A stretch of 64,000 bases of DNA from Dongia sedimenti (GCA_030715195.1 JAUYVI010000004.1:692415-756414); one strand, 5' to 3'; shown: positions 54,774 to 63,237, counted from the first letter of the stretch. Translations and numbers: made by a program. Notes: a model not told the origin generated them from the letters alone.

Positions 54774-55064
54774 CTATTCCGCCAGCCGCGCCGCCGCCAG
54801 CTCCGCCCATTCCGCATCCAGCGTGCCCTTGAACGGCTCTGCCCCGGCCGTGCCGTACCAGTATCCGGCATTGCCGGCATCGCCTTCCTTGCGATGCAGG
54901 TAGGCGTGAATACGCGCGGCATCCTTGCCGGGTTCGTCATCGACGCAGTGATGCGCCTTGTCCCAGTCACCCTTGGCGTCCCACCACAAGGCCTGCAGCG
55001 CCGGGGTCAGTCCCTCGGGCGGCGTCTCCTGCTGCAGCGACTGTTTGAAGTTTGCGAGATCCAT
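54774..55064 (-). CDS. Conserved hypothetical protein
   Basis: A 96-residue soluble protein. It contains LTPALQALWWDAKGDWDKAH, HAYLHRKEGDAGNAGYWYGT and GTLDAEWAELAAARLAE. The repeated Trp and helical look suggest a small helical bundle; related short proteins are seen widely in alphaproteobacteria without function. The ATG at 55064 has AGG-type ribosome site upstream; GTG 55070 overlaps the upstream stop. It forms an operon with the HerA-like ATPase gene. Confidence 0.78.
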   Translation of the reverse strand: MDLANFKQSLQQETPPEGLTPALQALWWDAKGDWDKAHHCVDDEPGKDAARIHAYLHRKEGDAGNAGYWYGTAGAEPFKGTLDAEWAELAAARLAE

Positions 55065-55066
55065 GA

Positions 55067-56569
55067 TCACCTGCCCTTGAGCATCGCGCCGAGGATGCCG
55101 CGCACGATCTGCCGCCCGACCGATGAGCCGATCGCGCGCACCGCCGACTTGGCGAAGGCCTCGCCCATGCCCTCGCGCTGCCGGCCTGTCGGCTTCGGCG
55201 CGGAGGTCGTCCAGGGCCCGCGGTTGGGCTCGCGCGCGACTGGATAATCCGCGCGCTTCTGCGGTGCCGGTTTCGGCGGCGGGACGGTCGCCTTGGCCGT
55301 CAGCATCTCATAGGCGGATTCGCGATCGATCCCGTGGTCGTACTCGCCGGCCATCGGGCTTTCCTCCAGCACCGCTTGGCGCTCTTCCTTGGTGGCCGGG
55401 CCGATCCGCGCCGCCGGCGGGACGATCAGCACGCGCTCGACCACGGTCGGCGCACCCTTCTCATCCAGAGTGGAGACCAGCGCCTCGCCGACCCCGAGCT
55501 CGGTGATCGCCGTTGCGGCATCGAAGGCGGGATTGGCGCGGAAGGTCTCGGCCGCGGCCTTGACCGCCTTCTGGTCGCGCGGCGTGAAGGCGCGCAGTGC
55601 GTGCTGGATCCGGTTGCCGAGCTGGCCCAGCACCGCGTCCGGCACGTCGAGCGGGTTCTGGGTTACGAAATAGACGCCCACACCCTTGGAGCGGATCAGC
55701 CGCACCACCTGCTCGATCTTCTCCAGCAGCGCCTTGGGCGCGCCGTCGAACAGCAGATGCGCCTCGTCGAAGAAGAAGACCAGCTTCGGCTTGTCGGGGT
55801 CGCCGACTTCGGGCAGATCCTCGAACAGCTCGGCCAGCAGCCAGAGCAGGAAGCTCGAATAGAGCCGCGGCGATTGGATCAGCTTGTCCGCGGCCAGCAC
55901 GTTGATGAAGCCGTAGCCCGCCCGCTCGACCAGCATGAAGTCCTTGAGATCGAGCGCCGGCTCGCCGAAGAAGCCGGCGGCGCCCTGGTTCTCCAGCATC
56001 AGCAACTGGCGCTGGATGGCGCCGATGGTCGCCTTCGCCACATTGCCGTAGCGGGTCGAGATCTCGCTCTCGTTCGCGGCAACGTGCTCCAGGATCGCCC
56101 GCAGGTCCTTGAGGTCGAGCAGCAGCAGGCCCTGCTCGTCGGCCAGGCGGAAGGCGACGTTGAGCGCACCCTCCTGGACCTCGTTCAGCTCCAGCAGGTT
56201 GGCGAGCAGCAGCGGCCCCATCTCCGAAATCGTGGTGCGGACGGGATGGCCTTGGCTCCCGAACAGGTCCCAATAGAGCACCGGAAAGGAATCGCCCTGC
56301 CAGTCCTTGAGGCCCAAGAGCGCGGCGCGCTCCTTGGCCTTGGGGTGATCGCCGCCGACCTGGCTGATGCCGGAGAGATCGCCTTTGACGTCGGCCAGGA
56401 ACACCGGCACGCCGTTGCGGGCGAAGCCTTCGGCCAGCACCTGCAGCGAGATCGTCTTCCCGGTTCCCGTGGCGCCCGCGATCAACCCGTGCCGGTTGGC
56501 CATGCGGAGCGAGAGGCCGAGCTCCTTGCCTGCGGCAGGGTCGCGCCCGATCAGAATCGACTCGGTCAT
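55067..56569 (-). CDS. HerA-like ATPase, DUF853 (YjgR) family
   Basis: A 500-residue P-loop ATPase of the FtsK/HerA superfamily. Walker A is LIAGATGTGKTISLQ near residues 29-42, Walker B is KLVFFFDEAHLLFDGA, and a conserved Arg/Gln region follows (GVGVYFVTQNPLDVPDAVLG). DUF853 proteins look like DNA-pumping ATPases but their role is unproven. It sits between a small conserved hypothetical gene and a Cys-rich protein gene in one direction. No NurA nuclease is adjacent, so a HerA-NurA DNA-repair pair is not indicated. Confidence 0.88.
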   Translation of the reverse strand: MTESILIGRDPAAGKELGLSLRMANRHGLIAGATGTGKTISLQVLAEGFARNGVPVFLADVKGDLSGISQVGGDHPKAKERAALLGLKDWQGDSFPVLYWDLFGSQGHPVRTTISEMGPLLLANLLELNEVQEGALNVAFRLADEQGLLLLDLKDLRAILEHVAANESEISTRYGNVAKATIGAIQRQLLMLENQGAAGFFGEPALDLKDFMLVERAGYGFINVLAADKLIQSPRLYSSFLLWLLAELFEDLPEVGDPDKPKLVFFFDEAHLLFDGAPKALLEKIEQVVRLIRSKGVGVYFVTQNPLDVPDAVLGQLGNRIQHALRAFTPRDQKAVKAAAETFRANPAFDAATAITELGVGEALVSTLDEKGAPTVVERVLIVPPAARIGPATKEERQAVLEESPMAGEYDHGIDRESAYEMLTAKATVPPPKPAPQKRADYPVAREPNRGPWTTSAPKPTGRQREGMGEAFAKSAVRAIGSSVGRQIVRGILGAMLKGR

Positions 56570-56586
56570 TTTCAGACCAGCGCCCC

Positions 56587-57330
56587 TTAAACCAAAGGGG
56601 ACCGCTCGATCGCCGTGCCGCCCGCTTCCTTGATCGCCTTCTGGTAGGCACGCTCGGAGCCGAACGGGCCCTGCTTCTTGAACTCCTCGATCCGCGCCGG
56701 ACGGATTTCGCCATGGGAGTTCGGCATCACCTTGAAGAAGCCGCCCTCGCGGCCGATCAGCGGAATGATGCGGTTGAGGCGCGAAAACCGGCGGCGGTGG
56801 TTGGCCGACTGCTCGCGCATCACCTTGCGCTCGTAGCTGTCTTTCTCAAACACCATTTCATAGGCGATGATGAACTCCTTGATGAAGTCCGCCTCGACCA
56901 CCTGCATGTTGGACATCAGCCAGCAGCGGTCCTCGAAGGTCCAATAGGTGGCGAGGCCCACCACTTTGTCCTCCTTGGTGATGTAGGGATAGAACGGGAA
57001 GGCGCGGCAGGCGAAGCTGCGGTTGTCGCGCTCGCAATGGGCCGGGCCCTTGCATTCGGCCGCCATGCAGGACTTGTGCATGTCCGACAGCAGGTCGCGG
57101 TCGGCGGCGTTGGTGATCTTGAACTTGTGCCAAAGGTCGGACCGGGTCTCGAGCAGCTTGAACTCGGTCTTGTCCATGATCGGGATGGCATGGCTCGTGG
57201 TGCAGCAGACCGGCTCGCCGTTGTTCAGCGGCGCGCAGTACTTGCCGCAGTCATAGCGCGACACGCTGGCCTTGAATCGGTCATAGAGGACCCCGTAATC
57301 CTGCGGCTGCATCCCTTCGAACTTTGGCAC
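56587..57330 (-). CDS. Cys-rich protein, possible Fe-S or zinc cluster
   Basis: A 247-residue cytoplasmic protein. The N-terminal part has eight or more spaced cysteines: YDCGKYCAPLNNGEPVCCTT, then CMAAECKGPAHC, NRSFACRAFPFYPY. The spacing resembles YkgJ-type cluster proteins, ending in CRxFPFYPY. The C-terminal half is helical and basic. The GTG at 57330 follows GGAGG at seven bases; no ATG fits. It lies 17 bp upstream of the HerA-like gene. The cluster is inferred from the cysteine pattern. Confidence 0.7.
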   Translation of the reverse strand: MPKFEGMQPQDYGVLYDRFKASVSRYDCGKYCAPLNNGEPVCCTTSHAIPIMDKTEFKLLETRSDLWHKFKITNAADRDLLSDMHKSCMAAECKGPAHCERDNRSFACRAFPFYPYITKEDKVVGLATYWTFEDRCWLMSNMQVVEADFIKEFIIAYEMVFEKDSYERKVMREQSANHRRRFSRLNRIIPLIGREGGFFKVMPNSHGEIRPARIEEFKKQGPFGSERAYQKAIKEAGGTAIERSPLV

Positions 57331-57515
57331 TGACGCCTCCTTGGCTTGGCTTCCCCGGCCTGTCCTTTTTGGGGAACCTGGCCTGGAAACCATCTTTTAA
57401 TACTGATCCGGCTATCGTCACCGACCGGGAGCCGGTCGGCTCTCGCTGGTGTGATCCCGCCGCCTTGAGCTTTGTGCATAGGGTATCTGTGATGGATCGC
57501 ACTGTCCGAGACTCG

Positions 57516-57534
57516 GGATTCTAGCTTAGAATCC
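57516..57534. repeat. Inverted repeat in the gap before the DUF4170 gene
   Basis: GGATTCTA (57516-57523) and TAGAATCC (57527-57534) are exact reverse complements with a 3-base spacer. CTCGGGATT is repeated directly on either side. It lies about 70 bp before the DUF4170 gene and may be an operator or a leader hairpin. Confidence 0.45.
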
Positions 57535-57602
57535 TCGGGATTGCAGCAGAACGGGACGGTGCCCGAAGACTTTCGGGCCGACCCCAACGAGACGAAGAGA
57601 TC

Positions 57603-58037
57603 ATGAAACGGTTTTGGGTCGTCGGCGGCATCTACGCCGACACCGGATTCGATCGGATCACCGAAGGCGGCCGGGAAGAGCGTATCGGTCCCTTTTCGGA
57701 CTATGCGGCCGCCAAGGCCGCCTGGCAGAAGCGCGCCTGGGAGACCGTGGACAACGCCAATGCCCGGTTCCGCATCGAGGAGGAGGGCGGCGAGCCCTGC
57801 TACTGGGTGGTGGGCGGCCCCTATTGCGACACCCATTTCAACGAGCCGGCCGCCGGCGGCGGCGAGGAATGGCACGGTCCGTTCGAGGACTACAATACCG
57901 CCAAGATGGAATGGTCGCGCCGCGCCTGGTCCACCGTCGATGACGCGATGTGCCGCTACCGGATCGAGAAGCTGGTGAAGGGCGAGCACCCGCAGACTCA
58001 TGCCAAGGCAGCCGCACGGGCCGGGAGCCGCCGGTGA
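57603..58037 (+). CDS. DUF4170 protein with internal duplication
   Basis: A 144-residue protein made of two similar units: residues about 4-60 (FWVVGGIYADTGFDRI, GPFSDYAAAKAAWQKRAWET) and about 65-122 (YWVVGGPYCDTHFNEPA, GPFEDYNTAKMEWSRRAWST). Each has WVVGG and RAW(E/S)TVD marks. DUF4170 proteins are usually a single such unit; here two are fused in tandem. The family is of unknown function. The stop overlaps the GTG start of the SemiSWEET gene. Confidence 0.85.
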   Translation: MKRFWVVGGIYADTGFDRITEGGREERIGPFSDYAAAKAAWQKRAWETVDNANARFRIEEEGGEPCYWVVGGPYCDTHFNEPAAGGGEEWHGPFEDYNTAKMEWSRRAWSTVDDAMCRYRIEKLVKGEHPQTHAKAAARAGSRR

Positions 58038-58417
58038 GTTCTCCTGGTTTCTGGATCGAGGCGCTCGGCCTGTTCGCCGCCTGCCTCACCACCTCGTCCT
58101 TCCTGCCCCAGGCGATCCGCATCTGGCGCACCCGCTCGGCCCGGGACGTCTCGCTGGTCATGTATCTGATGATGGCCGCCGGCAACACGCTCTGGCTGGT
58201 CTACGGCATCCTGATCGGCTCGGTGTCGATGATCTTCGCCAACGCGACCTGCCTCTTGATGGTGGCCTCGGTCCTGGTGCTGAAGGTCCGCGACATGCTG
58301 CAGCCGAACCTGCTGGTCGAGATCGTCGCGGCCGAAGCCGCGGTCGGCGCGCCGGGCCAGCCCGTCAATTCCAACGAGATCCCCGCCACCCCCCGCAAAC
58401 CGCCCGCCGCGGCGTAA
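58034..58417 (+). CDS. SemiSWEET (MtN3/PQ-loop) sugar transporter
   Basis: A 127-residue membrane protein with three helices, the SemiSWEET half-transporter size. The PQ motif is FLPQAIRIWRTRSARDVSLV, followed by MYLMMAAGNTLWLVYGILIG and a third helix (MIFANATCLLMVASVLVLKV). Two copies form a sugar pore. The C-terminal tail of about 40 residues is longer than usual (ending PRKPPAAA). The GTG start at 58034 overlaps the DUF4170 stop. Substrate unknown. Confidence 0.88.
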   Translation: MSSPGFWIEALGLFAACLTTSSFLPQAIRIWRTRSARDVSLVMYLMMAAGNTLWLVYGILIGSVSMIFANATCLLMVASVLVLKVRDMLQPNLLVEIVAAEAAVGAPGQPVNSNEIPATPRKPPAAA

Positions 58418-58430
58418 GCGCCAATTGCAC

Positions 58431-58949
58431 CTAAGGCCGTTGCGCAGCCATCCGCTGCAAGACGGCCGGCCGCGGTTCCGCGACCTCGCCGCAGTGATAG
58501 GCGCGCACGACCAGCCCGTCCGCTTGCGCGAAGCCCAGCAACTCCCCCGGCTGTAGGAGAAAGTCCGGATTGCTCGGCCGTCCGAACCGCTCGTTGCCGA
58601 GGCCGAAGGTCTCGTAGATCAGCACCCCGCCCGGCTGAAGCGCCGCCGCGATCTCCGGGAAGAGCGGTCGGTGGAGGTAGTTGGTGACGACAATCCCGGC
58701 GAATCGCCGTGTCCCCAGCGGCCAGGGCGCGCCGCCTTCCAAATCGGCTGTGATGACTTCGACTTGCGCATCGCCGGCGAGGTCGGCGAGGCCGGAGATG
58801 TCGCGGTCTACCGCCACGACCGCATAGCCCAAGCCCTTGATATAGCGCGTATGCCGCCCGTTCCCGGCGGCCAAGTCGAGGACCGGGCCGGGCTTCGGAA
58901 TCAGATTTGCATGCCGTGCAATCCAGGATGACGGTGGGGTGACTTGCAT
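58431..58949 (-). CDS. Class I SAM methyltransferase
   Basis: A 172-residue methyltransferase. Motif I is VLDLAAGNGRHTRYIKGLGY, motif II VVAVDRDISG, and motif IV near FAGIVVTNYLHR; a later ALQPGGVLIYETFG is motif V. The C-terminal half has a look similar to tellurite-resistance TehB relatives, but no tellurium gene is near. The substrate is unknown. It converges with the SemiSWEET gene. Confidence 0.83.
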   Translation of the reverse strand: MQVTPPSSWIARHANLIPKPGPVLDLAAGNGRHTRYIKGLGYAVVAVDRDISGLADLAGDAQVEVITADLEGGAPWPLGTRRFAGIVVTNYLHRPLFPEIAAALQPGGVLIYETFGLGNERFGRPSNPDFLLQPGELLGFAQADGLVVRAYHCGEVAEPRPAVLQRMAAQRP

Positions 58950-59068
58950 TGCTCACACCCAAAGATCAAATATCATGCCATTGTCATGTTAACCGGTAAC
59001 CGAGCCCGTCTCGACCGGTTGATCGGACGAGACCATGTTCAGATGAGTGCGCTTAACCGGCCCGGATC

Positions 59069-59542
59069 ATGATTCTTTACCAGCTCAATTGCGATCGGCA
59101 GCACAGTTTCGAAGCCTGGTTCAAGGACGGCGCCACCGCCGACCGCCAGCTGAAGCGCAAGACCGTCGAATGCCCGTCCTGCGGCAGCGTCAAGGTCGCG
59201 AAGGCGCTGATGGCGCCACGCGTCGGCAAGAAGGGCAACAGCCGCGAGATCGCGCCGATCGAGCCGCCGGCGCTGCCCAGCGCCCCCGTGGCCGCTCCGG
59301 CCGGCAAGGCCGCAGTCGTTCCGGCCGAGCTGCGCCAGGCGCTGATCGAGGTCCGCAAGCAGATCGAAGCCAATTGCGACTATGTCGGCGACAAGTTCGC
59401 CGAGGAAGCGCGCAAGATCCATGAGGGCGAAGCGGAGGTGCGCGGCATCTACGGCGAGGCGACCGAGGCCGAGCATGAAGAACTGCTTGAGGACGGCATC
59501 GAAGTCGCCCGCGTGCCCTGGGTTCCCCGCGGCGACGCCTAG
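59069..59542 (+). CDS. DUF1178 family protein
   Basis: A 157-residue protein starting MILYQLNCDRQHSFEAWFKD and with CPSCGSVKVAKALMAPRV, a CxxC pair that may hold zinc. The C-terminal half has ELRQALIEVRKQIEANCDYV and the conserved KFAEEARKIHEGEAEVRGIY ... GEATEAE. DUF1178 has no known function; it is often near grxC/nit2 genes in alphaproteobacteria, but in this window it is 36 kb away from them. It is followed by the KDPG aldolase gene by 15 bp. Confidence 0.85.
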   Translation: MILYQLNCDRQHSFEAWFKDGATADRQLKRKTVECPSCGSVKVAKALMAPRVGKKGNSREIAPIEPPALPSAPVAAPAGKAAVVPAELRQALIEVRKQIEANCDYVGDKFAEEARKIHEGEAEVRGIYGEATEAEHEELLEDGIEVARVPWVPRGDA

Positions 59543-59557
59543 TCCAGAGGATTGCCT

Positions 59558-60211
59558 GTGCCCAATGTCTTCGAGCGCATCGCCGCGATCGGCGTGGTCC
59601 CGGTCATCGCGATCGAGAATCCCGCCCATGCCGTGCCGCTGGCCGATGCCCTGCTGGCGGGCGGATTGCCGATCGCCGAGATCACCTTCCGCACCGCCGC
59701 CGCGGCGGAGGTGATCGCGCGCATGGCGCAGGAGCGGCCGGCGCTGCTGGTCGGCGCGGGCACGGTGCTCGATCGCATCTCGCTCGACATCGCGATCAAG
59801 AGCGGCGCGCAATTCGGCCTCGCGCCGGGCTTCGATGCGGAGATCGTCGATCACGCCGCCGATGCCGGCTTTCCCTTCGTGCCCGGCATCATGACGCCGA
59901 GCGAGCTCTCGGCGGCGATGCGGCGCGGCGCGCAGGCGGTGAAGTTCTTCCCGGCCGGCACGATCGGCGGGCCGGAGGCGCTGAAGTCGATCGCCGCACC
60001 GTTTGCCCATCTCGGGCTCAAGTTCATTCCGACCGGCGGCGTTTCCCCCGGCAATCTCCAGGACTGGCTGAAGGTCCCCGGCGTCGCCGCGGTGGGCGGC
60101 ACCTGGATCGCCAAGACCGAGGACATCCGCGCGCAGGCCTGGGACAAGATCGCCGCCAATGCGCGCGACGCGGTCGCGGCAATCAATTTACATCGTCATG
60201 CCCGGGCTTGA
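59558..60211 (+). CDS. eda: 2-dehydro-3-deoxy-phosphogluconate (KDPG) aldolase
   Basis: A 217-residue class I aldolase of the Entner-Doudoroff pathway. Substrate-binding Glu is in VIAIENP-like and IAEITFRTAAA; the Schiff-base Lys is in AQAVKFFPAG, and GAGTVLDRIS, FVPGIMTPSEL and IPTGGVSPGNLQDWLKVPGV are family marks. The GTG at 59558 has AGAGG seven bases upstream. The last codons (LHRHARA and stop) lie inside a REP-like palindrome, so the C-terminus has been formed by that element. No edd gene is near. Confidence 0.92.
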   Translation: MPNVFERIAAIGVVPVIAIENPAHAVPLADALLAGGLPIAEITFRTAAAAEVIARMAQERPALLVGAGTVLDRISLDIAIKSGAQFGLAPGFDAEIVDHAADAGFPFVPGIMTPSELSAAMRRGAQAVKFFPAGTIGGPEALKSIAAPFAHLGLKFIPTGGVSPGNLQDWLKVPGVAAVGGTWIAKTEDIRAQAWDKIAANARDAVAAINLHRHARA

Positions 60212-60267
60212 CCCGGGCATCTGGTTCCAGTCGGCACAAGATTGCCGGGTCAAGCCCGGCAATGACG
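60194..60267. repeat. Paired REP-like palindromes
   Basis: ATGCCCGGG-CTTGA-CCCGGGCAT (60198-60220) and ATTGCCGGG-TCAAG-CCCGGCAAT (60241-60263) are in opposite orientation, flanked by CGTC and GACG. The first overlaps the 3' end of the eda gene. The pair could form one long hairpin and act as a terminator between the convergent eda and aldo/keto reductase genes. Confidence 0.85.
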
Positions 60268-60274
60268 ATTCAAA

Positions 60275-61312
60275 CTAGTCGCGGCCCCAGACGCGCTTCT
60301 CGTTCAGCATCGGGAAGTCGTGCTGGTGCCAGACCGGATAGGCGGCCGGCGCTTCGCTCGCGGCGTCGAGCGCCTTCACCTGCTCCGGCGTCAGCGACCA
60401 GCCGATCGCGCCGATATTGGTGATCAGCTGCGCCTCGTCCCGCGCGCCGATGATCACGGTGGAGACGGTGGGCTTCTGCAGCAGCCAGTTCAGCGCCACC
60501 TGGGTGAAGGTCTTGCCGGTCTCCTTGGCGACCAGATCGACCGCGTCGACGATCTTATAAAGCCGCTCCTCGTCGTAATGCGGCCCGGTGCCGGGGATGT
60601 TCGCGGCGCGCGTGCCCGGCGCCGCCGGCTGGCCGCGCCGGATCTTGCCGGTGAGCTTGCCCCAGCCCAAGGGACTCCAGACCACGGCGCCGACGCCCTG
60701 GTCGATGCCGAGCGGCATCAGCTCCCACTCATAGTCGCGGTTCAGCAGCGAGTAATAGACCTGATGCGCGACATGGCGCGGGAAGCCGTGCTTGTCGGCG
60801 CAGGCCAGCGCCTTCATCAGGTGCCAGCCGGAGAAGTTGGAGCCGCCGATGTAGCGGACCTTGCCCTCGCGCACCAGCTGGTCGAGCGTGCTGAGCGTCT
60901 CCTCGACCGGGGTGTTGTAGTCCTGGCCGTGCAGCTGCAGCAGGTCGATGCGGTCGGTGCCGAGCCGCTTCAATGACCCATGTACGGTCTCCAGCAGATG
61001 TTGGCGCGACGAGCCGAAATCGTTCGGGCCGTCGCCCATCGGAAAGGTCGCCTTGGTGGAGATCAGCAGCTTCTCGCGCTTGCCCTTGATCGCGGCGCCC
61101 AGCACCTCTTCCGAGGTGCCGGCCGAATAGACGTCGGCGGTGTCGAACATCGAGACGCCGTGATCGAGGCAGACGTCGATCAGGCGGGTCGCTTCCTTGG
61201 CCTCGGTCGAACCCCAGGCCTTGAAGAAGTCGCCCTTGCCGCCGAAGGTCGCCGTGCCGAACGAGAGCGCCGGCACGCGAAGGCCCGAGGCCCCCAACCG
61301 TCGAAACTCCAT
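60275..61312 (-). CDS. Aldo/keto reductase
   Basis: A 345-residue NADPH-dependent oxidoreductase with the TIM-barrel AKR fold: FRRLGASGLRVPALSFGTAT at the N-terminus, catalytic Asp/Tyr in MFDTADVYSAGTSEEVLG, Lys in LLISTKATF, and His in DLLQLHGQDYN. NADP-binding QKPTVSTVIIGARDEAQ lies near residue 275. The substrate is not predictable. The start has no strong ribosome site but is the only ATG near the conserved start. Confidence 0.92.
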   Translation of the reverse strand: MEFRRLGASGLRVPALSFGTATFGGKGDFFKAWGSTEAKEATRLIDVCLDHGVSMFDTADVYSAGTSEEVLGAAIKGKREKLLISTKATFPMGDGPNDFGSSRQHLLETVHGSLKRLGTDRIDLLQLHGQDYNTPVEETLSTLDQLVREGKVRYIGGSNFSGWHLMKALACADKHGFPRHVAHQVYYSLLNRDYEWELMPLGIDQGVGAVVWSPLGWGKLTGKIRRGQPAAPGTRAANIPGTGPHYDEERLYKIVDAVDLVAKETGKTFTQVALNWLLQKPTVSTVIIGARDEAQLITNIGAIGWSLTPEQVKALDAASEAPAAYPVWHQHDFPMLNEKRVWGRD

Positions 61313-61419
61313 GGTGCTATGTCCCTTATTAGAGTGTGGATGTGCGCGCGGGTTGTGATATCCCGCGATACATCAGGACAGCGACAAGCGCAATCGCGGC
61401 GGCGAGACAGCGGCGCAAG

Positions 61420-61442
61420 ACCCGCGGGTCAAGCCCGCGGGT
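61420..61442. repeat. REP-like palindrome (TCAAG loop)
   Basis: ACCCGCGGG-TCAAG-CCCGCGGGT, a perfect 9-bp stem, followed by GACG. It lies in the 143-bp gap between the Xsc-like gene's 3' end and the aldo/keto reductase start. Confidence 0.75.
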
Positions 61443-61455
61443 GACGTTCGATTTC

Positions 61456-63237
61456 TTATCCGACCTGCTGCGGCTTCATGTCGGACTTGTCGATGCCGGC
61501 GATCTTGACCGGTTTCTTCATGGCGTCGCGGCGGAAGGGTTCGCCGAGCTCCTGGTTGATCATCGCTTCGATCAGCGTGGTTAGCCCATGCTTCATCTGG
61601 TCGTCGATCGCCTTGCGTAAGGCGGCGGTCAGCTCGTCCATGGTGAAGGCGCGCACACCCTCGAGGCCGCAGGCCTTGGCGATGCCGGCATAGGAGACGT
61701 CGTCGTCCAACTCGGTGCCGATGAAGTTGTCGTCATACCAGAGCGTCGAGTTGCGCTTCTCCGCACCCCATTGGAAATTGCGGAACACGATCTGGGTGAT
61801 CGCCGGCCATTCCTTGCGGCCGATCGCGGTCAATTCGGTGACCGCGATGCCGAAGGCGCCGTCGCCGGAGAAGCCGACCACCGGCACGTCCGGGCAGGCG
61901 ATCTTGGCGCCGACGATCGAGGGCAGGCCATAGCCGCACGGGCCGAAGAGTCCCGGCGCCAGATACTTCCGCCCCTCGTCGAAGGTCGGATAGGCGTTGC
62001 CGATCGCGCAGTTGTTGCCGATGTCCGAGGAGATGATGGCGTTGCGCGGCAGCGCCGCCGAGATCGCGCGCCAGGCTTTGCGTGGGCTCATCCAGTCGGG
62101 CTTCGCCTTGCGGGCGCGCTCGTTCCAGGTGGTGCCGGGATCGTCCTGCTCGTGATCCATCGAGGTCAGCTCCTGCGCCCAGGCCGATTTGGTCTGCGCG
62201 ATGACCGCCTTGCGCGACGCGCGGTCGGTGTCGCCGGCCCCGGCGCCGAGCTGGGCATGGATCGCCTTCGCCACCGTGGCGGCGTCGCCGACGATGCCGA
62301 CGCTGATCGCCTTGGTGAGGCCGATCCGGTTCGGGTTCATATCGACCTGGATGATCGCGGCCTGCTTCGGCCAATAGTCGATGCCATAGCCGGGCAGGGT
62401 CGAGAACGGGTTCAACCGCGTGCCGAGGGCCAGCACCACGTCGGCCTTGGCGATCAGCTGCATCGCCGCCTTCGAGCCGTTATAGCCGAGCGGTCCCGCG
62501 AACAGCGGGTGCATACCCGGGAATGCATCATTGTGCTGATAGCCGCAGCAGACCGGCGCATCCAGCGTTTCGGCCAGAGCGCGCGACGCCGCGATACCGC
62601 CCGCCGACAGCACCACGCCGGCGCCGTTCAGGATCACCGGGAACTTCGCCTTGGAGAGCAAGGCGGCGGCCTTGGCGATCGCCTCGGCGCCGCCGGTCGG
62701 GCGCTCGAAGGCGAGGATCGGCGGCAGCTCGATATCGACCACCTGGGTGAACATGTCGCGCGGCACGTTGATCTGCGCCGGCGCCGAATGGCGCTTGGCC
62801 TGGGCGATGACGCGGGTCAGCACTTCGGCGATGCGGGAGGGATCGCGCACCTCCTCCTGATAGGCGACCATGTCCTTGAACAGGGCCATCTGCTCGACTT
62901 CCTGGAAGCCGCCCTGGCCGATGGTCTTGTTGGCGGCCTGCGGGGTCACCAGCAGCAGCGGCGAGTGGTTCCAATAGGCGGTCTTCACCGCGGTCACGAA
63001 GTTGGTGATGCCCGGGCCGTTCTGCGCGATCATCATCGACATCTTGCCGGAGGCGCGGGTGAAGCCGTCCGCCATCATCCCGCCCGAGCCCTCATGGGCG
63101 CAGTCCCAGAAGGTGATGCCCGCCGTCGGGAAGAGGTCGGAGATCGGCATGAAGGCGGAGCCGATGATCCCGAACACATGCTCGATGCCATGGCGCTGCA
63201 GCACCTTCACGAAGGCTTCCTCGGTGGTCATTTTCAT
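61456..63237 (-). CDS. xsc: Sulfoacetaldehyde acetyltransferase-like ThDP enzyme
   Basis: A 593-residue thiamine-diphosphate enzyme. The Glu of ThDP activation lies in WDCAHEGSGGMMADGFTRAS near residue 45. PGITNFVTAVKTAYWNHSPL, QEVEQMALFKDM and the ThDP-binding GFSGDGAFGIAVTELTAIGR (GDG...N-type) complete the signature. The long, closely matching pattern is that of Xsc, which turns sulfoacetaldehyde plus phosphate into acetyl phosphate and sulfite in taurine and sulfonate use. No taurine dehydrogenase, pta or sulfite exporter is adjacent. The ATG at 63237 has AAGGGA upstream; ATG 63231 is the alternative. Confidence 0.88.
   Translation of the reverse strand: MKMTTEEAFVKVLQRHGIEHVFGIIGSAFMPISDLFPTAGITFWDCAHEGSGGMMADGFTRASGKMSMMIAQNGPGITNFVTAVKTAYWNHSPLLLVTPQAANKTIGQGGFQEVEQMALFKDMVAYQEEVRDPSRIAEVLTRVIAQAKRHSAPAQINVPRDMFTQVVDIELPPILAFERPTGGAEAIAKAAALLSKAKFPVILNGAGVVLSAGGIAASRALAETLDAPVCCGYQHNDAFPGMHPLFAGPLGYNGSKAAMQLIAKADVVLALGTRLNPFSTLPGYGIDYWPKQAAIIQVDMNPNRIGLTKAISVGIVGDAATVAKAIHAQLGAGAGDTDRASRKAVIAQTKSAWAQELTSMDHEQDDPGTTWNERARKAKPDWMSPRKAWRAISAALPRNAIISSDIGNNCAIGNAYPTFDEGRKYLAPGLFGPCGYGLPSIVGAKIACPDVPVVGFSGDGAFGIAVTELTAIGRKEWPAITQIVFRNFQWGAEKRNSTLWYDDNFIGTELDDDVSYAGIAKACGLEGVRAFTMDELTAALRKAIDDQMKHGLTTLIEAMINQELGEPFRRDAMKKPVKIAGIDKSDMKPQQVG

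Noticed and set aside
54257..54970. A 237-codon minus-strand frame over repeat copy B and the 54774 gene
   Set aside because: It is antisense in part to conserved repeat blocks, overlaps a better gene and has Arg/Ser/Pro-biased composition.
55067..56569. HerA-NurA end-resection or antiphage (HerA-Sir2/DUF4297) system
   Set aside because: The ATPase is of the DUF853/YjgR group, and neither NurA nor a Sir2 or DUF4297 nuclease is adjacent.
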